Made by a program: the position numbers and the translations under genes. A DNA stretch of 64,000 bases from Proteus vulgaris (GTDB lineage Bacteria > Pseudomonadota > Gammaproteobacteria > Enterobacterales > Enterobacteriaceae), in assembly GCF_016239305.1 (NCBI RefSeq), contig NZ_JAEHOQ010000005.1, positions 1-64,000 on the forward strand, read 5' to 3'. Below, piece by piece: positions 40,790-50,307 of the stretch. The notes below the pieces were generated by a model. It was not told the origin of the DNA. It ran no database searches and was given only the letters and a program-made list of their open reading frames with translations. The stretch's first letter is position 1. Each line of letters starts with the position of its first letter.

Positions 40790-41737
40790 TTAATTAGAGA
40801 TAATTGTTGTACCTGTTTTCCCTTCTAAAGCAGATAGTGCATTATCTAAAGAAGTAATAATTGCTTGAGCATCCTTGTGACTTTCTTTTAGAAAATTAAG
40901 ACAAGCTTCAACTTTCGGTAACATACTTCCTTTAGCAAATTGTCCTTGAGAAATATATTCTTCAGCTTGAGAAAATGTTAATTTATCTAAATTAACTTGC
41001 TCTGGTTTATTAAAATTAATTGCCACTTTATCAACAGCCGTTAATATTAATAAAATATCTGCTTTTAATTCGACAGCTAATTTAGCACTGGAATTATCTT
41101 TATCAATAACGGCATCAATACCCTCTAATAAATCATCTTTCCGAATAACAGGAATACCACCACCACCAACAGTGATCACCACAATATTATGTTCAACTAA
41201 CTGCTTAATAATCGGTGATTCTACAATTTCTAACGGTTTTGGTGATGGAATAACGCGACGATATCCACGCCCCGCATCTTCCATAAAGTGAAAACCATGC
41301 TCTTCTTGAATAGCCTCAGCTTGCTGTTGAGTATAAAAGGCCCCTATGGGTTTTGTTGGCGATAAAAAAGCAGGATCATTTTTATCAACCACCACTTGGG
41401 TCACTATCGTTGCACAACCATAATTTTTATTCAGATGTCGAGCACACAACTCATCATTAATAGCTTGTTGTAAGTGATAACCGATATAACCTTGGCTCAT
41501 AGCACCACATTCAGCAAATGGCATATAAGGCGTGCCAATATTTTGTTGTGATGCATAATCCATAGCTAAATTTATCATCCCAACTTGAGGACCATTGCCA
41601 TGACCAATAATGATTTGGTAACCTTTCTCAACCAAGTCCACGATGGGCTTTGCGGTTTTTCGTACTATCTGCTTTTGCTCTAGTGGCGTATTTCCTAATG
41701 CATTTCCCCCTAAAGCAATAAATACCTTTTTAGGCAT
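40790..41737 (-). CDS. arcC: Carbamate kinase
   Basis: Carbamate kinase transfers phosphate from carbamoyl phosphate to ADP. The 315 residues show KVFIALGGNALGNTPLEQKQ at the N terminus, the nucleotide loop IIGHGNGPQVGMINLAM, VVITVGGGGIPVI and the C-terminal KGSMLPKVEACLNFL. It lies 15 bases after the ornithine carbamoyltransferase gene, so the pair can make ATP from citrulline. An arcC-type role is inferred from context; E. coli has other paralogues (YqeA, YbcF). Confidence 0.92.
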   Translation of the reverse strand: MPKKVFIALGGNALGNTPLEQKQIVRKTAKPIVDLVEKGYQIIIGHGNGPQVGMINLAMDYASQQNIGTPYMPFAECGAMSQGYIGYHLQQAINDELCARHLNKNYGCATIVTQVVVDKNDPAFLSPTKPIGAFYTQQQAEAIQEEHGFHFMEDAGRGYRRVIPSPKPLEIVESPIIKQLVEHNIVVITVGGGGIPVIRKDDLLEGIDAVIDKDNSSAKLAVELKADILLILTAVDKVAINFNKPEQVNLDKLTFSQAEEYISQGQFAKGSMLPKVEACLNFLKESHKDAQAIITSLDNALSALEGKTGTTIISN

Positions 41738-41752
41738 TATTAACTCCTTGCT

Positions 41753-42745
41753 TTAGTTTAAAGTGGCAAACATAACAGCTTTAATGGTATGCATACGGTT
41801 TTCAGCTTGATCGAAAACTTTTGATTGACGAGATTCAAAAACATCGTCAGCCACTTCCATTTCACTCAAACCAAACTTCTGATAAATATCTTCACCAATA
41901 ATAGTTAGACGATCGTGGAATGAAGGTAAACAGTGTAAGAAAATCGCATGAGGATTAGCCATTTTCATCATAGAACTGTTCACTTGATAAGCTTTTAATA
42001 AGCGAATACGTTCATCCCATACACTATCTGGTTCACCCATTGAAACCCAAATATCGGTATAGAGAACATCCGCATCTTTCGCCCCTTTTTCAATATCTTC
42101 GGTTAACGTGATAGAGCCTTCATTTTCTGCCGCGATTACACGACACTCTTTCACAAGTTGCTCTTCTGGCATTAAAGATGCTGGGCCACACGCTGTAAAA
42201 TGTAAGCCTAATTTCGCACAAACTACCATTAAAGAGTTAGCAACGTTATTGCGAGCATCACCAAAGAAAGTGAGCTTAAGCCCTTTTAAATGACCAAAGT
42301 TTTCTTCAACAGTCAGCATATCCGCCAACATCTGAGTTGGGTGGAATTTATCTGTCAGACCGTTCCACACTGGCACACCTGATTTTGCAGCCAATTCTTC
42401 AACTAATGACTGATCGAAACCACGATATTCAATACCATCATAAAAACGCCCTAATACACGCGCAGTATCTTCAATAGACTCTTTTTTCCCCATTTGTGAG
42501 GAGCCGGGATCAAGATAAGTCACCCCCATTCCTAAATCATAACCCGCTACTTCAAAAGCGCAGCGCGTACGTGTTGAGGTTTTTTCAAATAATAAAACGA
42601 TATTTTTACCTTCCAAAGAACGATGAGGAATGCCTGTCATTTTTAATGACTTAAAATGTTTAGATAACTTTAATAAATATTGAATTTCAGCCGATGAAAA
42701 ATCGAGTAATTTTAGAAAACTTCTACCTTTAATATTAATAGACAT
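41753..42745 (-). CDS. arcB: Ornithine carbamoyltransferase, probably catabolic
   Basis: The 330-residue protein has the carbamoyl phosphate motif [24 protein letters not shown], the ornithine-specific DIWVSMGE loop and [10 protein letters not shown] with the catalytic cysteine; the C-terminal [23 protein letters not shown] is typical of ArgF/ArcB. Operon with carbamate kinase and a YfcC permease points to catabolic phosphorolysis of citrulline rather than arginine synthesis; ArgI/ArgF cannot be excluded. No arginine deiminase gene is in the window. Confidence 0.9.
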   Translation of the reverse strand: MSINIKGRSFLKLLDFSSAEIQYLLKLSKHFKSLKMTGIPHRSLEGKNIVLLFEKTSTRTRCAFEVAGYDLGMGVTYLDPGSSQMGKKESIEDTARVLGRFYDGIEYRGFDQSLVEELAAKSGVPVWNGLTDKFHPTQMLADMLTVEENFGHLKGLKLTFFGDARNNVANSLMVVCAKLGLHFTACGPASLMPEEQLVKECRVIAAENEGSITLTEDIEKGAKDADVLYTDIWVSMGEPDSVWDERIRLLKAYQVNSSMMKMANPHAIFLHCLPSFHDRLTIIGEDIYQKFGLSEMEVADDVFESRQSKVFDQAENRMHTIKAVMFATLN

Positions 42746-43290
42746 AATAATCCTATCTCCTAATTATTCTGATAATAATAGAGTTAAAGAAATGATTTGT
42801 TATTTATAAAAAATAGAGCCCCCCCCAATAACAGACGTCATTAGGAAGTATGCTTTATATTTTTAGTGCGCAAAAAGAGGGCTTAACCGTTAAAAACGGA
42901 GAAATGAAAACATTGACGTTGTTTATACATCATGATGTGGGTAATACGTCTAATATGAGGTGTTTTCCTATTATTATTTTCCATAATACTAGTACCTTCA
43001 TCTATATGTATTAAATGAGGATTACAGTGAAACATATAGGAATTAACATTAATGTGATTATTATCTCAATTATCTATTTATGACTAAAATCATATCTTAT
43101 TAGAAATAAATAATGAATAAAACATTCCATTAACACACATATACTATAAGGAGAATTGAGTTTATATTAACAGACTAACTCAATTAAATTAGCAATATAA
43201 TATAAAATAAATTAATAGAAATAATTCAACTTTATTTAGTTATTATTTATTGTGTTTCTTAAATGTTAATGTTACCGATGTGTTTTAACA
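42746..43290. other. Intergenic region upstream of arcB
   Basis: A 545-base AT-rich gap. It contains a perfect 12-bp palindrome ACATCATGATGT (42927-42938), about 180 bases before arcB, and a CRP-like site TGTGA-TTATTA-TCTCA (43053-43068). No ArgR-type pair, tRNA or ORF with ribosome site was recognised. Confidence 0.45.
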
Positions 43291-44079
43291 TTAAAATAAT
43301 TTAGCTAGCATCATTACGCCACTACAAATAATTAAAATCAAAGTTGCATACTGAAATACCTTATCAGGCATTCTGATTAACAGCCACTTAGACAAGGGAA
43401 TAGAGATCAATGAGCCTAAAAATAACAAAAGCGCCAAATGAATATCCGTATGCCCATCTTGCATATAAGCCAGTGCTGAAGAGCCTGATAACAATGTTGT
43501 GGTAAATATAGAAGTACCAATGGCCTGCTTAATAGAGAGGTTTGCATAACGTAGCAATAACGGTAATACAACGACACCGCCCCCCACCCCTGTTGCACCT
43601 AAAACAACACCTGCTGCAATCGCAGGAAGTAATAGTGCTTTTATATTTAAAGGCGCTAACGCTGTATTTTCAACCACAACGGGAGGTAATGAGAAAAACA
43701 TTCTCTGTACAAAGAGAAATAGAGAAAACACAATAGCACTGACAACAAGCGCATTAATTCCCCATTCAACTTGTTGCTGATACTGCTCTAATGAACCTAA
43801 ATAATTAACCAAAACACTAGCCAAAAAGGTACTTGGTAGCATTATTCCTAATACAATCATTGCTCTTTTAAAAGGAATATTACCAAGGCGAAAATGCATA
43901 TAAGACGAGGTGACTTTCATCAACATCGATAATAAATTTGCTGTTGCCACAGCCATTAATGCATTCATACCAAAAAAATACGTCAATACAGGTAAAACAA
44001 TAACACCGCCACCCACGCCCGTTGTGCTAATAATTAAACCAATAGCAGCACCTACCGCTAATGTAGTGATAAGTAACAT
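43291..44079 (-). CDS. TauE/SafE (TSUP) permease coupled to murR
   Basis: A 262-residue TSUP-family protein with eight helices and the two family repeats GLIISTTGVGGGVIVLPVLTYFFGMNALMAVATANLLSM and GVVLGATGVGGGVVVLPLLLRYANLSIKQAIGTSIFTT. Its ATG overlaps the murR stop (TAATG), so it belongs to the mur operon by translation. TSUP proteins move sulfite, sulfolactate and other small organic anions. MurQ releases D-lactate; export of that product is a reasonable but untested guess for this gene. Confidence 0.85.
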   Translation of the reverse strand: MLLITTLAVGAAIGLIISTTGVGGGVIVLPVLTYFFGMNALMAVATANLLSMLMKVTSSYMHFRLGNIPFKRAMIVLGIMLPSTFLASVLVNYLGSLEQYQQQVEWGINALVVSAIVFSLFLFVQRMFFSLPPVVVENTALAPLNIKALLLPAIAAGVVLGATGVGGGVVVLPLLLRYANLSIKQAIGTSIFTTTLLSGSSALAYMQDGHTDIHLALLLFLGSLISIPLSKWLLIRMPDKVFQYATLILIICSGVMMLAKLF

Positions 44080-44930
44080 TATTGATTTCCTTGCATGACA
44101 GCTTCTCGCCCTTTTAATAAGGCTTTTTCTGCTGACTCACTCGCCAGTGTCATATATTTAAAAAACAACACATCAAAAGCCACCATTTGTAAAACTTGTG
44201 GCGTGATCACCCCCAATTGAGAGTGTTGTTCATCATAAAAATAAGGCAACGTATAATCAGATAAACGAGTCGCTTCATCTTGCCCAAAACGGGTTAATGC
44301 CACCGTTAAACAGCCTTCATTCTTTGCTGATTTCAACATACGATTAATATCAGCAGTATTACCCCGTGCAGTAACTGCAATAGCAAAGTCATCAACTGAT
44401 AAATTGGCAGAATAAGCCAGTTGAGCATGAAGATCTGAACTAAATAAGGCGTTTTTATTCACGCGAATTAGCTTATGGAAAATATCACTTGCCACAACCG
44501 CAGAGGCACCAATACCAAACAGGACAATGCGTTTAGCCGAGACCATTTTTTTAGCCAGCAGATCAATACACTTGGGATCTAACAAAGCCAATGAGTCCTG
44601 AATAGCGCTAGTAAATAGATGGCCTGTTTTTGAAATAATTAATTCTGTCGGATCTGTTTTCGCTAAATTACCATAAAGAATACCGCCACTGCTTTTTTGT
44701 TGCTTTTCTTCTGAAAGGTAATCAATTTTAAATTCAGGATAACCACGATATCCCATTTGACGAGAGAAACGGATAACAGAAGCACTACTTACACCAGCTT
44801 TCAGTGCCAGTTCAGCTGCATTCATACTGGCAATATTCTCACTATTCTCTAATAAATAATGAGCAATACGTTGTTCTGTGCCTTTGCCCTGTATTAGCAA
44901 ACTTTCAAGTTTTTTGGTCAGTGTCGACAT
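44079..44930 (-). CDS. murR: RpiR-family regulator MurR
   Basis: A 283-residue RpiR-type repressor, matching E. coli MurR in length (285). The N-terminal helix-turn-helix domain (about 1-77) includes AELALKAGVSSASVIRFSRQMGYRGYPEFK; a SIS sugar-binding domain (about 120-250) contains ALFSSDLHAQLAYSANLSVDDFAIAVTARGNTADI. Known: MurR represses murQP and responds to MurNAc-6-phosphate. In E. coli murR is divergent; here it is the third gene of the operon it probably controls. Confidence 0.87.
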   Translation of the reverse strand: MSTLTKKLESLLIQGKGTEQRIAHYLLENSENIASMNAAELALKAGVSSASVIRFSRQMGYRGYPEFKIDYLSEEKQQKSSGGILYGNLAKTDPTELIISKTGHLFTSAIQDSLALLDPKCIDLLAKKMVSAKRIVLFGIGASAVVASDIFHKLIRVNKNALFSSDLHAQLAYSANLSVDDFAIAVTARGNTADINRMLKSAKNEGCLTVALTRFGQDEATRLSDYTLPYFYDEQHSQLGVITPQVLQMVAFDVLFFKYMTLASESAEKALLKGREAVMQGNQ

Positions 44931-44954
44931 CCTGTTATCCTTTTTATTTCTGAC

Positions 44955-46319
44955 TTATTTCTCTGGATCTGTAAATCCCATTAGCATACTGGCAATAAAA
45001 CCGACAATCCATGCGCCTAATACCGCGATCAGGAACTTAATAATTTGCCCATCACCGACTAACGGAATTAATGATAACCCAGCAGTACCAAATGGAATAA
45101 TGATCCCAACTTGGAAATAGGCCATTAATGCACCACCAGCAGCACCACCAATACATCCCGCTACAAAAGGTTTTCCTAATGGAAGAGAAACACCAAATAA
45201 TAACGGCTCACCAACACCGAAAATACCCACAGGCAATGCGCCCATTAATGTTTTCTTTAAACGTTGATTTTTAGTACGTAGATAAACCCAAAAACAAGAG
45301 CCTACTTGCCCCATTCCGCCCATGGCTAAAATAGGGAACAGGTAATTTAAACCAAAAGTATTTAAAATTTCGGTATGAATAGGAATTAACCCTTGGTGTA
45401 ATCCCGTTAAGAGTAAAAATAAGAAACTTCCCCCCAACGCAGCACCGGTTACAACCGCACCACCACCTTGATTTAATAGTGATAATGATACGCCTTGCGC
45501 TAATAACTGATTAAGATAATGACCGATAGGTTGGAATATCATAATCGCCACAAGTGAAGAGACTAAAATAGTCACAAACGGCGTTAAGATAAGATCAAGA
45601 CTCTCTTTAACAATACTACGAAACCATAATTCTAATTTTGAAGAGAACACTACCACCATTAATACTGCAAAAATCCCCCCACTATTTGGCTGTAATTTCT
45701 CACCAAATAAAGTGATATCTGCAAGCCCTGGCATGGCTAATAACCCAGCCATTACTGCACCAATCGACGTTGATGCGCCTAACTCTTTAGCTGTATTTAT
45801 TCCTATCATAATTGAGAGATACGCAAATACCGTACTGCCAATTAATTTAAATAGCTTAAATAATTCAGGGAATTGATCAACCAAACCAGGCGCCATTAAA
45901 CGAATAATATTAATTAGCCCCATGATCAAACCACAGCCAATTAATGCAGGAATTGTAGGAACAAAAATAGCGGCTAATGTATTGAGCATACGACGTATCG
46001 AGAAGCCTTTTTTCACTGGTGTTGACACAGGCTCATCTTCACTACTTGCTGAATTTTTTTGCATACGCTTATTCATGATGGAATAAACTTTTGCGGCGGT
46101 TCCCATTCCGACAATCACTTGATGCTGTTCGCCATTAAATACAACACCTTTAACGCCTTCGACTTGTTTTAAAGCATCAGCATTAAATAGCGAACTATCT
46201 TTTAAAATCAATCGAATGCGAGTCATACAATGTGTTAGGGTTACCACATTTTGAAACCCACCAGCGTATTTTTCTATTTCTATTGCTAACGTGTCGAGAT
46301 GTTCTATTTTATTAGCCAT
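44955..46319 (-). CDS. murP: PTS N-acetylmuramic acid EIIBC MurP
   Basis: MurP imports MurNAc and phosphorylates it to MurNAc-6-P; the EIIA function comes from glucose EIIA (Crr), as no IIA domain is present. The 454 residues carry an EIIB domain with the phosphocysteine in THCMTRIRLIL (near 31) and an EIIC domain of about ten helices from residue 110 (GVGEPLLFGVSLPLGKPF is the conserved GxxEP-type motif). It lies 42 bases after murQ. The substrate is assigned by context; glucoside or trehalose EIIBC proteins share the same architecture. Confidence 0.88.
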   Translation of the reverse strand: MANKIEHLDTLAIEIEKYAGGFQNVVTLTHCMTRIRLILKDSSLFNADALKQVEGVKGVVFNGEQHQVIVGMGTAAKVYSIMNKRMQKNSASSEDEPVSTPVKKGFSIRRMLNTLAAIFVPTIPALIGCGLIMGLINIIRLMAPGLVDQFPELFKLFKLIGSTVFAYLSIMIGINTAKELGASTSIGAVMAGLLAMPGLADITLFGEKLQPNSGGIFAVLMVVVFSSKLELWFRSIVKESLDLILTPFVTILVSSLVAIMIFQPIGHYLNQLLAQGVSLSLLNQGGGAVVTGAALGGSFLFLLLTGLHQGLIPIHTEILNTFGLNYLFPILAMGGMGQVGSCFWVYLRTKNQRLKKTLMGALPVGIFGVGEPLLFGVSLPLGKPFVAGCIGGAAGGALMAYFQVGIIIPFGTAGLSLIPLVGDGQIIKFLIAVLGAWIVGFIASMLMGFTDPEK

Positions 46320-46361
46320 ATGTGTGCCTGCTAAAGTTCAGAGTATTTACTCATATTGTTA

Positions 46362-47276
46362 TTAATTAAATAGGGCAAGTTGCTGTTGTAGCGAACAATA
46401 AGGATATTGCTGTGTGATTTGCTCAACTTTCTCCACACTCAGATGAAGCTCATACATTAAAATGGCTTTTCTAGGATGATAATTAACCATTTGTAACAGC
46501 GTTCTGGCTCTTTCATTGGAAATTCCACACACTTCGCTGACAATGCCTTCAGCACGACGTTGTAATTTCTCATTACTTGCAATCACATCCACCATAAGGT
46601 TTTTATGCACTTTGCCAAGCTTAGTCATTACACTGGTACTTAACATACCCAAAATCATTTTTTGAGCTGTGCCACTTTTCATTCTAGTGGAGCCTGTTAA
46701 CACCTCTGCGCCTACGTCTGGTGCAATAGATAAGTCAGCAATCTCACTCATTTTACTTTTGCCACGCGTGGTAATAGATACTGTTAACGCTTTTAGTTTC
46801 TTACCATATTGCAACGCTGCAACCGTAAAAGGAGTTCGACCACTTGCTGCAATACCAATAATGACATCTTTATCACTAGCATGACGACGTTGAAGTTCTT
46901 CAATTGCCGCTTCTTGGCTATCTTCAATATTTTCAACGGCCTTTAGCATTGCATCATGGCCCCCTGCAATAATCGCCTGCACTAATGTAGAAGGTACACC
47001 GAAAGTTGGAGGACATTCTGCACTGTCTAATACAGCTAATCGCCCACTCGTTCCTGCACCGACATAAAAAATACGCCCACCGTTTTGCACACGTTCAGTA
47101 ATTTTTTCTACCACATTGGCAATAGCAGGTAATTCTTTTTTGACTGCACTTGCAACCGTCATATCTGCACTATTGATTAATGTGACCAATTCCAATGCAC
47201 TTAACTCTGAAAATTGGGTTGTTTCTTGGTTACTTTCATTTTTAAGACATTGGCTCAATGCATCTTCTTTCATCAC
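46362..47276 (-). CDS. murQ: N-acetylmuramic acid 6-phosphate etherase MurQ
   Basis: MurQ cleaves the ether bond of MurNAc-6-P, giving GlcNAc-6-P and D-lactate. The 304 residues compare with 298 in E. coli. SIS-domain motifs GRIFYVGAGTSGRLAVLDSAECPPTFG, the conserved IIAGGHDAMLKAVENIEDSQ and TGSTRMKSGTAQKMILGMLSTSVM are intact. It is the first gene of murQ-murP-murR-TSUP, with MurR-like boxes and a CRP box upstream. Confidence 0.95.
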   Translation of the reverse strand: MMKEDALSQCLKNESNQETTQFSELSALELVTLINSADMTVASAVKKELPAIANVVEKITERVQNGGRIFYVGAGTSGRLAVLDSAECPPTFGVPSTLVQAIIAGGHDAMLKAVENIEDSQEAAIEELQRRHASDKDVIIGIAASGRTPFTVAALQYGKKLKALTVSITTRGKSKMSEIADLSIAPDVGAEVLTGSTRMKSGTAQKMILGMLSTSVMTKLGKVHKNLMVDVIASNEKLQRRAEGIVSEVCGISNERARTLLQMVNYHPRKAILMYELHLSVEKVEQITQQYPYCSLQQQLALFN

Positions 47277-47286
47277 AACAACCTTA

Positions 47287-47333
47287 TGAAATTAAATTTC
47301 AATTAAAATTACACTCTATGAAATTATATTTCA
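47287..47333 (-). promoter_or_regulatory. Paired MurR-like operators before murQ
   Basis: TGAAATTAAATTTCA (47287-47301) and TGAAATTATATTTCA (47319-47333) are two near-identical palindromes whose starts are 32 bp apart, about three helical turns. They sit 11 to 57 bases upstream of the murQ start. The regulator is inferred as MurR from its place in the operon. Confidence 0.7.
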
Positions 47334-47352
47334 ATCTTATTTGTCATAATGA

Positions 47353-47368
47353 TGTGAAATAAATCACA
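47353..47368 (-). promoter_or_regulatory. CRP site upstream of murQ
   Basis: TGTGA-AATAAA-TCACA is a perfect match to the CRP half-sites with six-base spacing, about 80 bases before the murQ start. It fits CRP-activated PTS sugar genes. Confidence 0.85.
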
Positions 47369-47511
47369 TAACTCGAGGTCTTTTTCTTCAGGGAGAAATT
47401 TAATAATGATCTTCAATATAATTTAATTGCATGATCTTAAAGTGATCCTCTCAATTACCTTATGAGCCAGATAACTGAGAGAATAGAAAGAAGTGATTAT
47501 GAAAAAGGATA

Positions 47512-48432
47512 TTACTTTGCTTGTGACAAAAACTGCCCAAATTCTTCAATACTCGGATAAGAAGATTGTGTGCCTTTTCCAGCAACACTTAAACCTGAAA
47601 ACATCACCGCTTTATTTAATGCCTCTTCGATATTATTGGTGTGAACATAATAATGGGAGAAGCAACCAATAAAGGCATCACCTGCCCCGCTGGTATCTAT
47701 AGCATCAACTTCGATAGCAGGAATGTACTTTTCAATTTCGCCATTCATCCATAATGCGCCTTTCTCACCTAATGTAACGATGACATTCTTAAAGCCTTTT
47801 TGTAGTAAAAAACAAGCGGCTTCGCGGATCTCATCCATTGTGGTGATTGGCATCCCCGTCAAAATTTCTAGCTCTGTTTCATTCGGAACAAAAAAGTCAC
47901 AACGGGCAGCGACATCAAGATCTAATGCTTTTGACGCTGGAGCTGGATTAAATAACACAGGAATATGGTGTTTGTTACCGAACTCGATAGCGTGATAGAC
48001 CGTTTCAAGGGGGATTTCTAATTGCAGTACAATTATTTTGCATTTTTTCAGGCTATCTGCCGCTCTATCGATATCTTCTGGCGACAAATGCTGATTAGCA
48101 CCTTTAACAATTAAAATGCTATTTGATGATTGAGAAGTTACAAAAATAGGTGCAACACCACTTGTTGTACCCGGTACTTTTTCAACATAGCGTGTATTAA
48201 TGCCATAAGATCCTAAATTCATGATGGTATTATCCGCGAAAATATCATCGCCAACCTTTGTTAACATCATCACTTTTGAATTTAATTTAGCAGCAGCAAC
48301 CGCTTGGTTTGCCCCTTTACCACCGCAACCAATCTTAAATGCCGGCGCCTCAAGGGTTTCACCCTCTTTTGGCATCCTATCTATATAGGTGATCAAATCC
48401 ACCATATTTGAACCAATCACTGCGATATCCAT
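47512..48432 (-). CDS. deoK: Deoxyribokinase DeoK (ribokinase family)
   Basis: A 306-residue PfkB-family sugar kinase. The N terminus (IAVIGSNMVDLITYIDRMPKEGETLEAPAF), CGGKGANQAVAAAKL and the catalytic DTSGAGDAFIGCF are as in ribokinases. The sequence closely resembles the Salmonella 2-deoxyribokinase DeoK as I recall it. It is divergent from deoC-deoR, which supports deoxyribose rather than ribose as substrate: DeoK would make deoxyribose-5-phosphate for DeoC. No permease gene (deoP) is next to it. Confidence 0.78.
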   Translation of the reverse strand: MDIAVIGSNMVDLITYIDRMPKEGETLEAPAFKIGCGGKGANQAVAAAKLNSKVMMLTKVGDDIFADNTIMNLGSYGINTRYVEKVPGTTSGVAPIFVTSQSSNSILIVKGANQHLSPEDIDRAADSLKKCKIIVLQLEIPLETVYHAIEFGNKHHIPVLFNPAPASKALDLDVAARCDFFVPNETELEILTGMPITTMDEIREAACFLLQKGFKNVIVTLGEKGALWMNGEIEKYIPAIEVDAIDTSGAGDAFIGCFSHYYVHTNNIEEALNKAVMFSGLSVAGKGTQSSYPSIEEFGQFLSQAK

Positions 48433-48464
48433 AGCGCCTCTTACTTTTATGTAAAATTTATAAA

Positions 48465-48480
48465 TGTGAAAATAGTGACA
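48465..48480. promoter_or_regulatory. CRP-like site 1 between deoK and deoC
   Basis: TGTGA-AAATAG-TGACA matches CRP half-sites in nine of ten positions. It is 33 bases before the deoK start and could serve both divergent genes. Confidence 0.6.
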
Positions 48481-48523
48481 TTTTGATAGATGTATAACAG
48501 TATCGTGTTATTTAAATATCATT

Positions 48524-48539
48524 TGTGATTGTTATCTCG
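48524..48539. promoter_or_regulatory. CRP-like site 2 between deoK and deoC
   Basis: TGTGA-TTGTTA-TCTCG matches eight of ten positions. It is 59 bp from site 1 and 73 bases upstream of deoC. Confidence 0.45.
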
Positions 48540-48611
48540 TTAAAACAGCACTAATATGTTGCCAAACTAACATGAGTGATAAATAACAATCTTCTTATTA
48601 AGGAATATACA

Positions 48612-49280
48612 ATGCGTCCATTAGCTAATTATATCGATCATACCCTTCTTGCTGCAGATACAACTGAAGCACAAATCAAGAAATTGTGTGCTGAAGCAGC
48701 AGAACATGGTTTCTTCTCTGTTTGTATTAACACTTCTTATATCCCTTTAGCAAGAACTTGCCTTGAAGGAAGTGATGTAAAAGTATGTTGTGTTATCGAC
48801 TTCCCATTTGGTGCGGGTTTAACCGCAACAAAAGCATTTGAAGCTGCTGAAGCTATTCGTCAAGGCGCACAAGAAGTCGATATGGTTATTAACATTGGTA
48901 TGTTAAAAAGCGGTCGTTTAGACTTCGTAAAACAAGATATCGAAGCAGTAAAAGCGGCTTGTGGTAACACAACACTGAAAGTTATTTTAGAAACTTGCTT
49001 ATTAACTGACGACGAAGTACGTTTAGTTTGTGAAATGTGTCGTGAGATCCGCGTTGATTTTGTGAAAACATCAACAGGATACAGTACAATGGGCGCAACA
49101 GAACATCATGTTGCTTTAATGCGCAAAACAGTTGGCGATGAAGTTGGCGTGAAAGCATCAGGTGGTGTTCGCGATCGTCAAACAGCATTAAACATGATCA
49201 AAGCAGGTGCAACACGTATCGGTGCTAGTGCAAGTGTCGCTATCGCAACAGATTCAGATGCACCTGAATCAAACTACTAA
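48612..49280 (+). CDS. deoC: Deoxyribose-phosphate aldolase DeoC, short type
   Basis: DERA splits 2-deoxyribose-5-phosphate into acetaldehyde and glyceraldehyde-3-phosphate. The open frame reaches back to a GTG at 48576, but the ATG at 48612 follows AAGGA and gives 222 residues. The Schiff-base lysine is in [11 protein letters not shown] and the second lysine in [11 protein letters not shown]. The length matches the short bacterial type (about 220, as in Bacillus) rather than the 259-residue E. coli enzyme. deoR follows after 55 bases. Confidence 0.93.
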   Translation: MRPLANYIDHTLLAADTTEAQIKKLCAEAAEHGFFSVCINTSYIPLARTCLEGSDVKVCCVIDFPFGAGLTATKAFEAAEAIRQGAQEVDMVINIGMLKSGRLDFVKQDIEAVKAACGNTTLKVILETCLLTDDEVRLVCEMCREIRVDFVKTSTGYSTMGATEHHVALMRKTVGDEVGVKASGGVRDRQTALNMIKAGATRIGASASVAIATDSDAPESNY

Positions 49281-49335
49281 TTATTTAGCGTATATTTTCT
49301 TGGAGTACGCTATTCGATAACACAAGGATCCTTCG

Positions 49336-50112
49336 GTGATAGAGACCAAACAGCACGAACGTTTGCGCCGCCTCAGTGAATGTATAAAACGCTCAGGTCG
49401 CATACATCTTAAAGACGCCGCAAGGATCCTTGAAGTTTCTGAAATGACGATTAGACGCGATCTTAGTTCTGACGCTGAAAATCCATTTCCAATGTCATTA
49501 TTGGGTGGCTATATTGTTGCATTAGCCCAACCTCATTCTGGTTTAATTTCAACATCATCCGATATTATTACACCAGATCAAACTGAAGAACTTCATATAC
49601 CCAATCTTGCCGCTGGTATGGTCTCTGAGGGTGATGTCCTTTTTTTCGATAACGGGCAATTTATTCCTACATTGATTGAACTTATTCCTGATAATTTGCA
49701 TTTCACAGGGATCTGTTATTCTCATCGTGTATTTTTAGCATTAAGCCAGAAAAAAAATGCCACCGTTTTACTCTGCGGAGGTGAATATCGTCCTAAAAGT
49801 GATTCATTCTACAATCCTACCCAACCTTCTTATCTTGATAGCATTAATCCCAAAAAAGCCTTTATTTCAGCTGAAGGTGTCCATCTCGATTTTGGCGTTA
49901 CCTGTTATAACATCGACGATCTTTATATGAAGAAAAAAGCGATGGATAAATCTATTCGTAAGATCTTACTTACCAAATACCACTATTTTGATGAAACAGC
50001 GACAGGCAATATGGGAGATTTAGCTCAATTTGATGTTGTTATCACCGATAGAAAATTAACAGATGATTACGAAGATTATTGCCGAAAAAGCTCGGTAAAA
50101 GTGATTTATTAA
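49336..50112 (+). CDS. deoR: DeoR-family repressor of deoxyribose genes
   Basis: A 258-residue regulator resembling E. coli DeoR (252): RLRRLSECIKRSGRIHLKDAARILEVSEMTIRRDLS is the helix-turn-helix (about 8-43), followed by LLGGYIV, an LLCGGEYRPKSDSFYNP segment and a C-terminal GDLAQFDVVITDRK. DeoR senses deoxyribose-5-phosphate. The start is GTG with AAGGA upstream. It probably controls deoC-deoR and divergent deoK. Confidence 0.85.
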   Translation: MIETKQHERLRRLSECIKRSGRIHLKDAARILEVSEMTIRRDLSSDAENPFPMSLLGGYIVALAQPHSGLISTSSDIITPDQTEELHIPNLAAGMVSEGDVLFFDNGQFIPTLIELIPDNLHFTGICYSHRVFLALSQKKNATVLLCGGEYRPKSDSFYNPTQPSYLDSINPKKAFISAEGVHLDFGVTCYNIDDLYMKKKAMDKSIRKILLTKYHYFDETATGNMGDLAQFDVVITDRKLTDDYEDYCRKSSVKVIY

Positions 50113-50213
50113 TTAAAAATAGAGTACTAACTAAAATGAAGAATAAAGAAAAATTAGCCTTAAATTAAATCGATTATATTTATTCTTTTTTATAAAAAAT
50201 AAAGAAAAACAAC

Positions 50214-50248
50214 ACCACTTTTTAATTGCTAAAGCAAAAAAAAGTGGT
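50214..50248. repeat. Hairpin between deoR and the rtcB leader
   Basis: ACCACTTTTT (50214-50223) and AAAAAGTGGT (50239-50248) pair perfectly over 10 bp around a loop that itself contains GC-AAA-GC. T-rich sequence follows on the minus strand only. The last bases overlap a possible promoter TTGCTA-N17-TACTAT (50226-50254) for the next operon. Confidence 0.5.
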
Positions 50249-50307
50249 TACTATGCCCGCGATTTATTATTTCTTATCCATTTCACTTAACTGCAAGGAG
50301 GTATCCC

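Noticed and set aside
42927-42938. ArgR or FNR control of arcB at the ACATCATGATGT palindrome
   Set aside because: The palindrome matches neither the ArgR (TGAAT-N4-ATTCA) nor the FNR (TTGAT-N4-ATCAA) consensus well enough.
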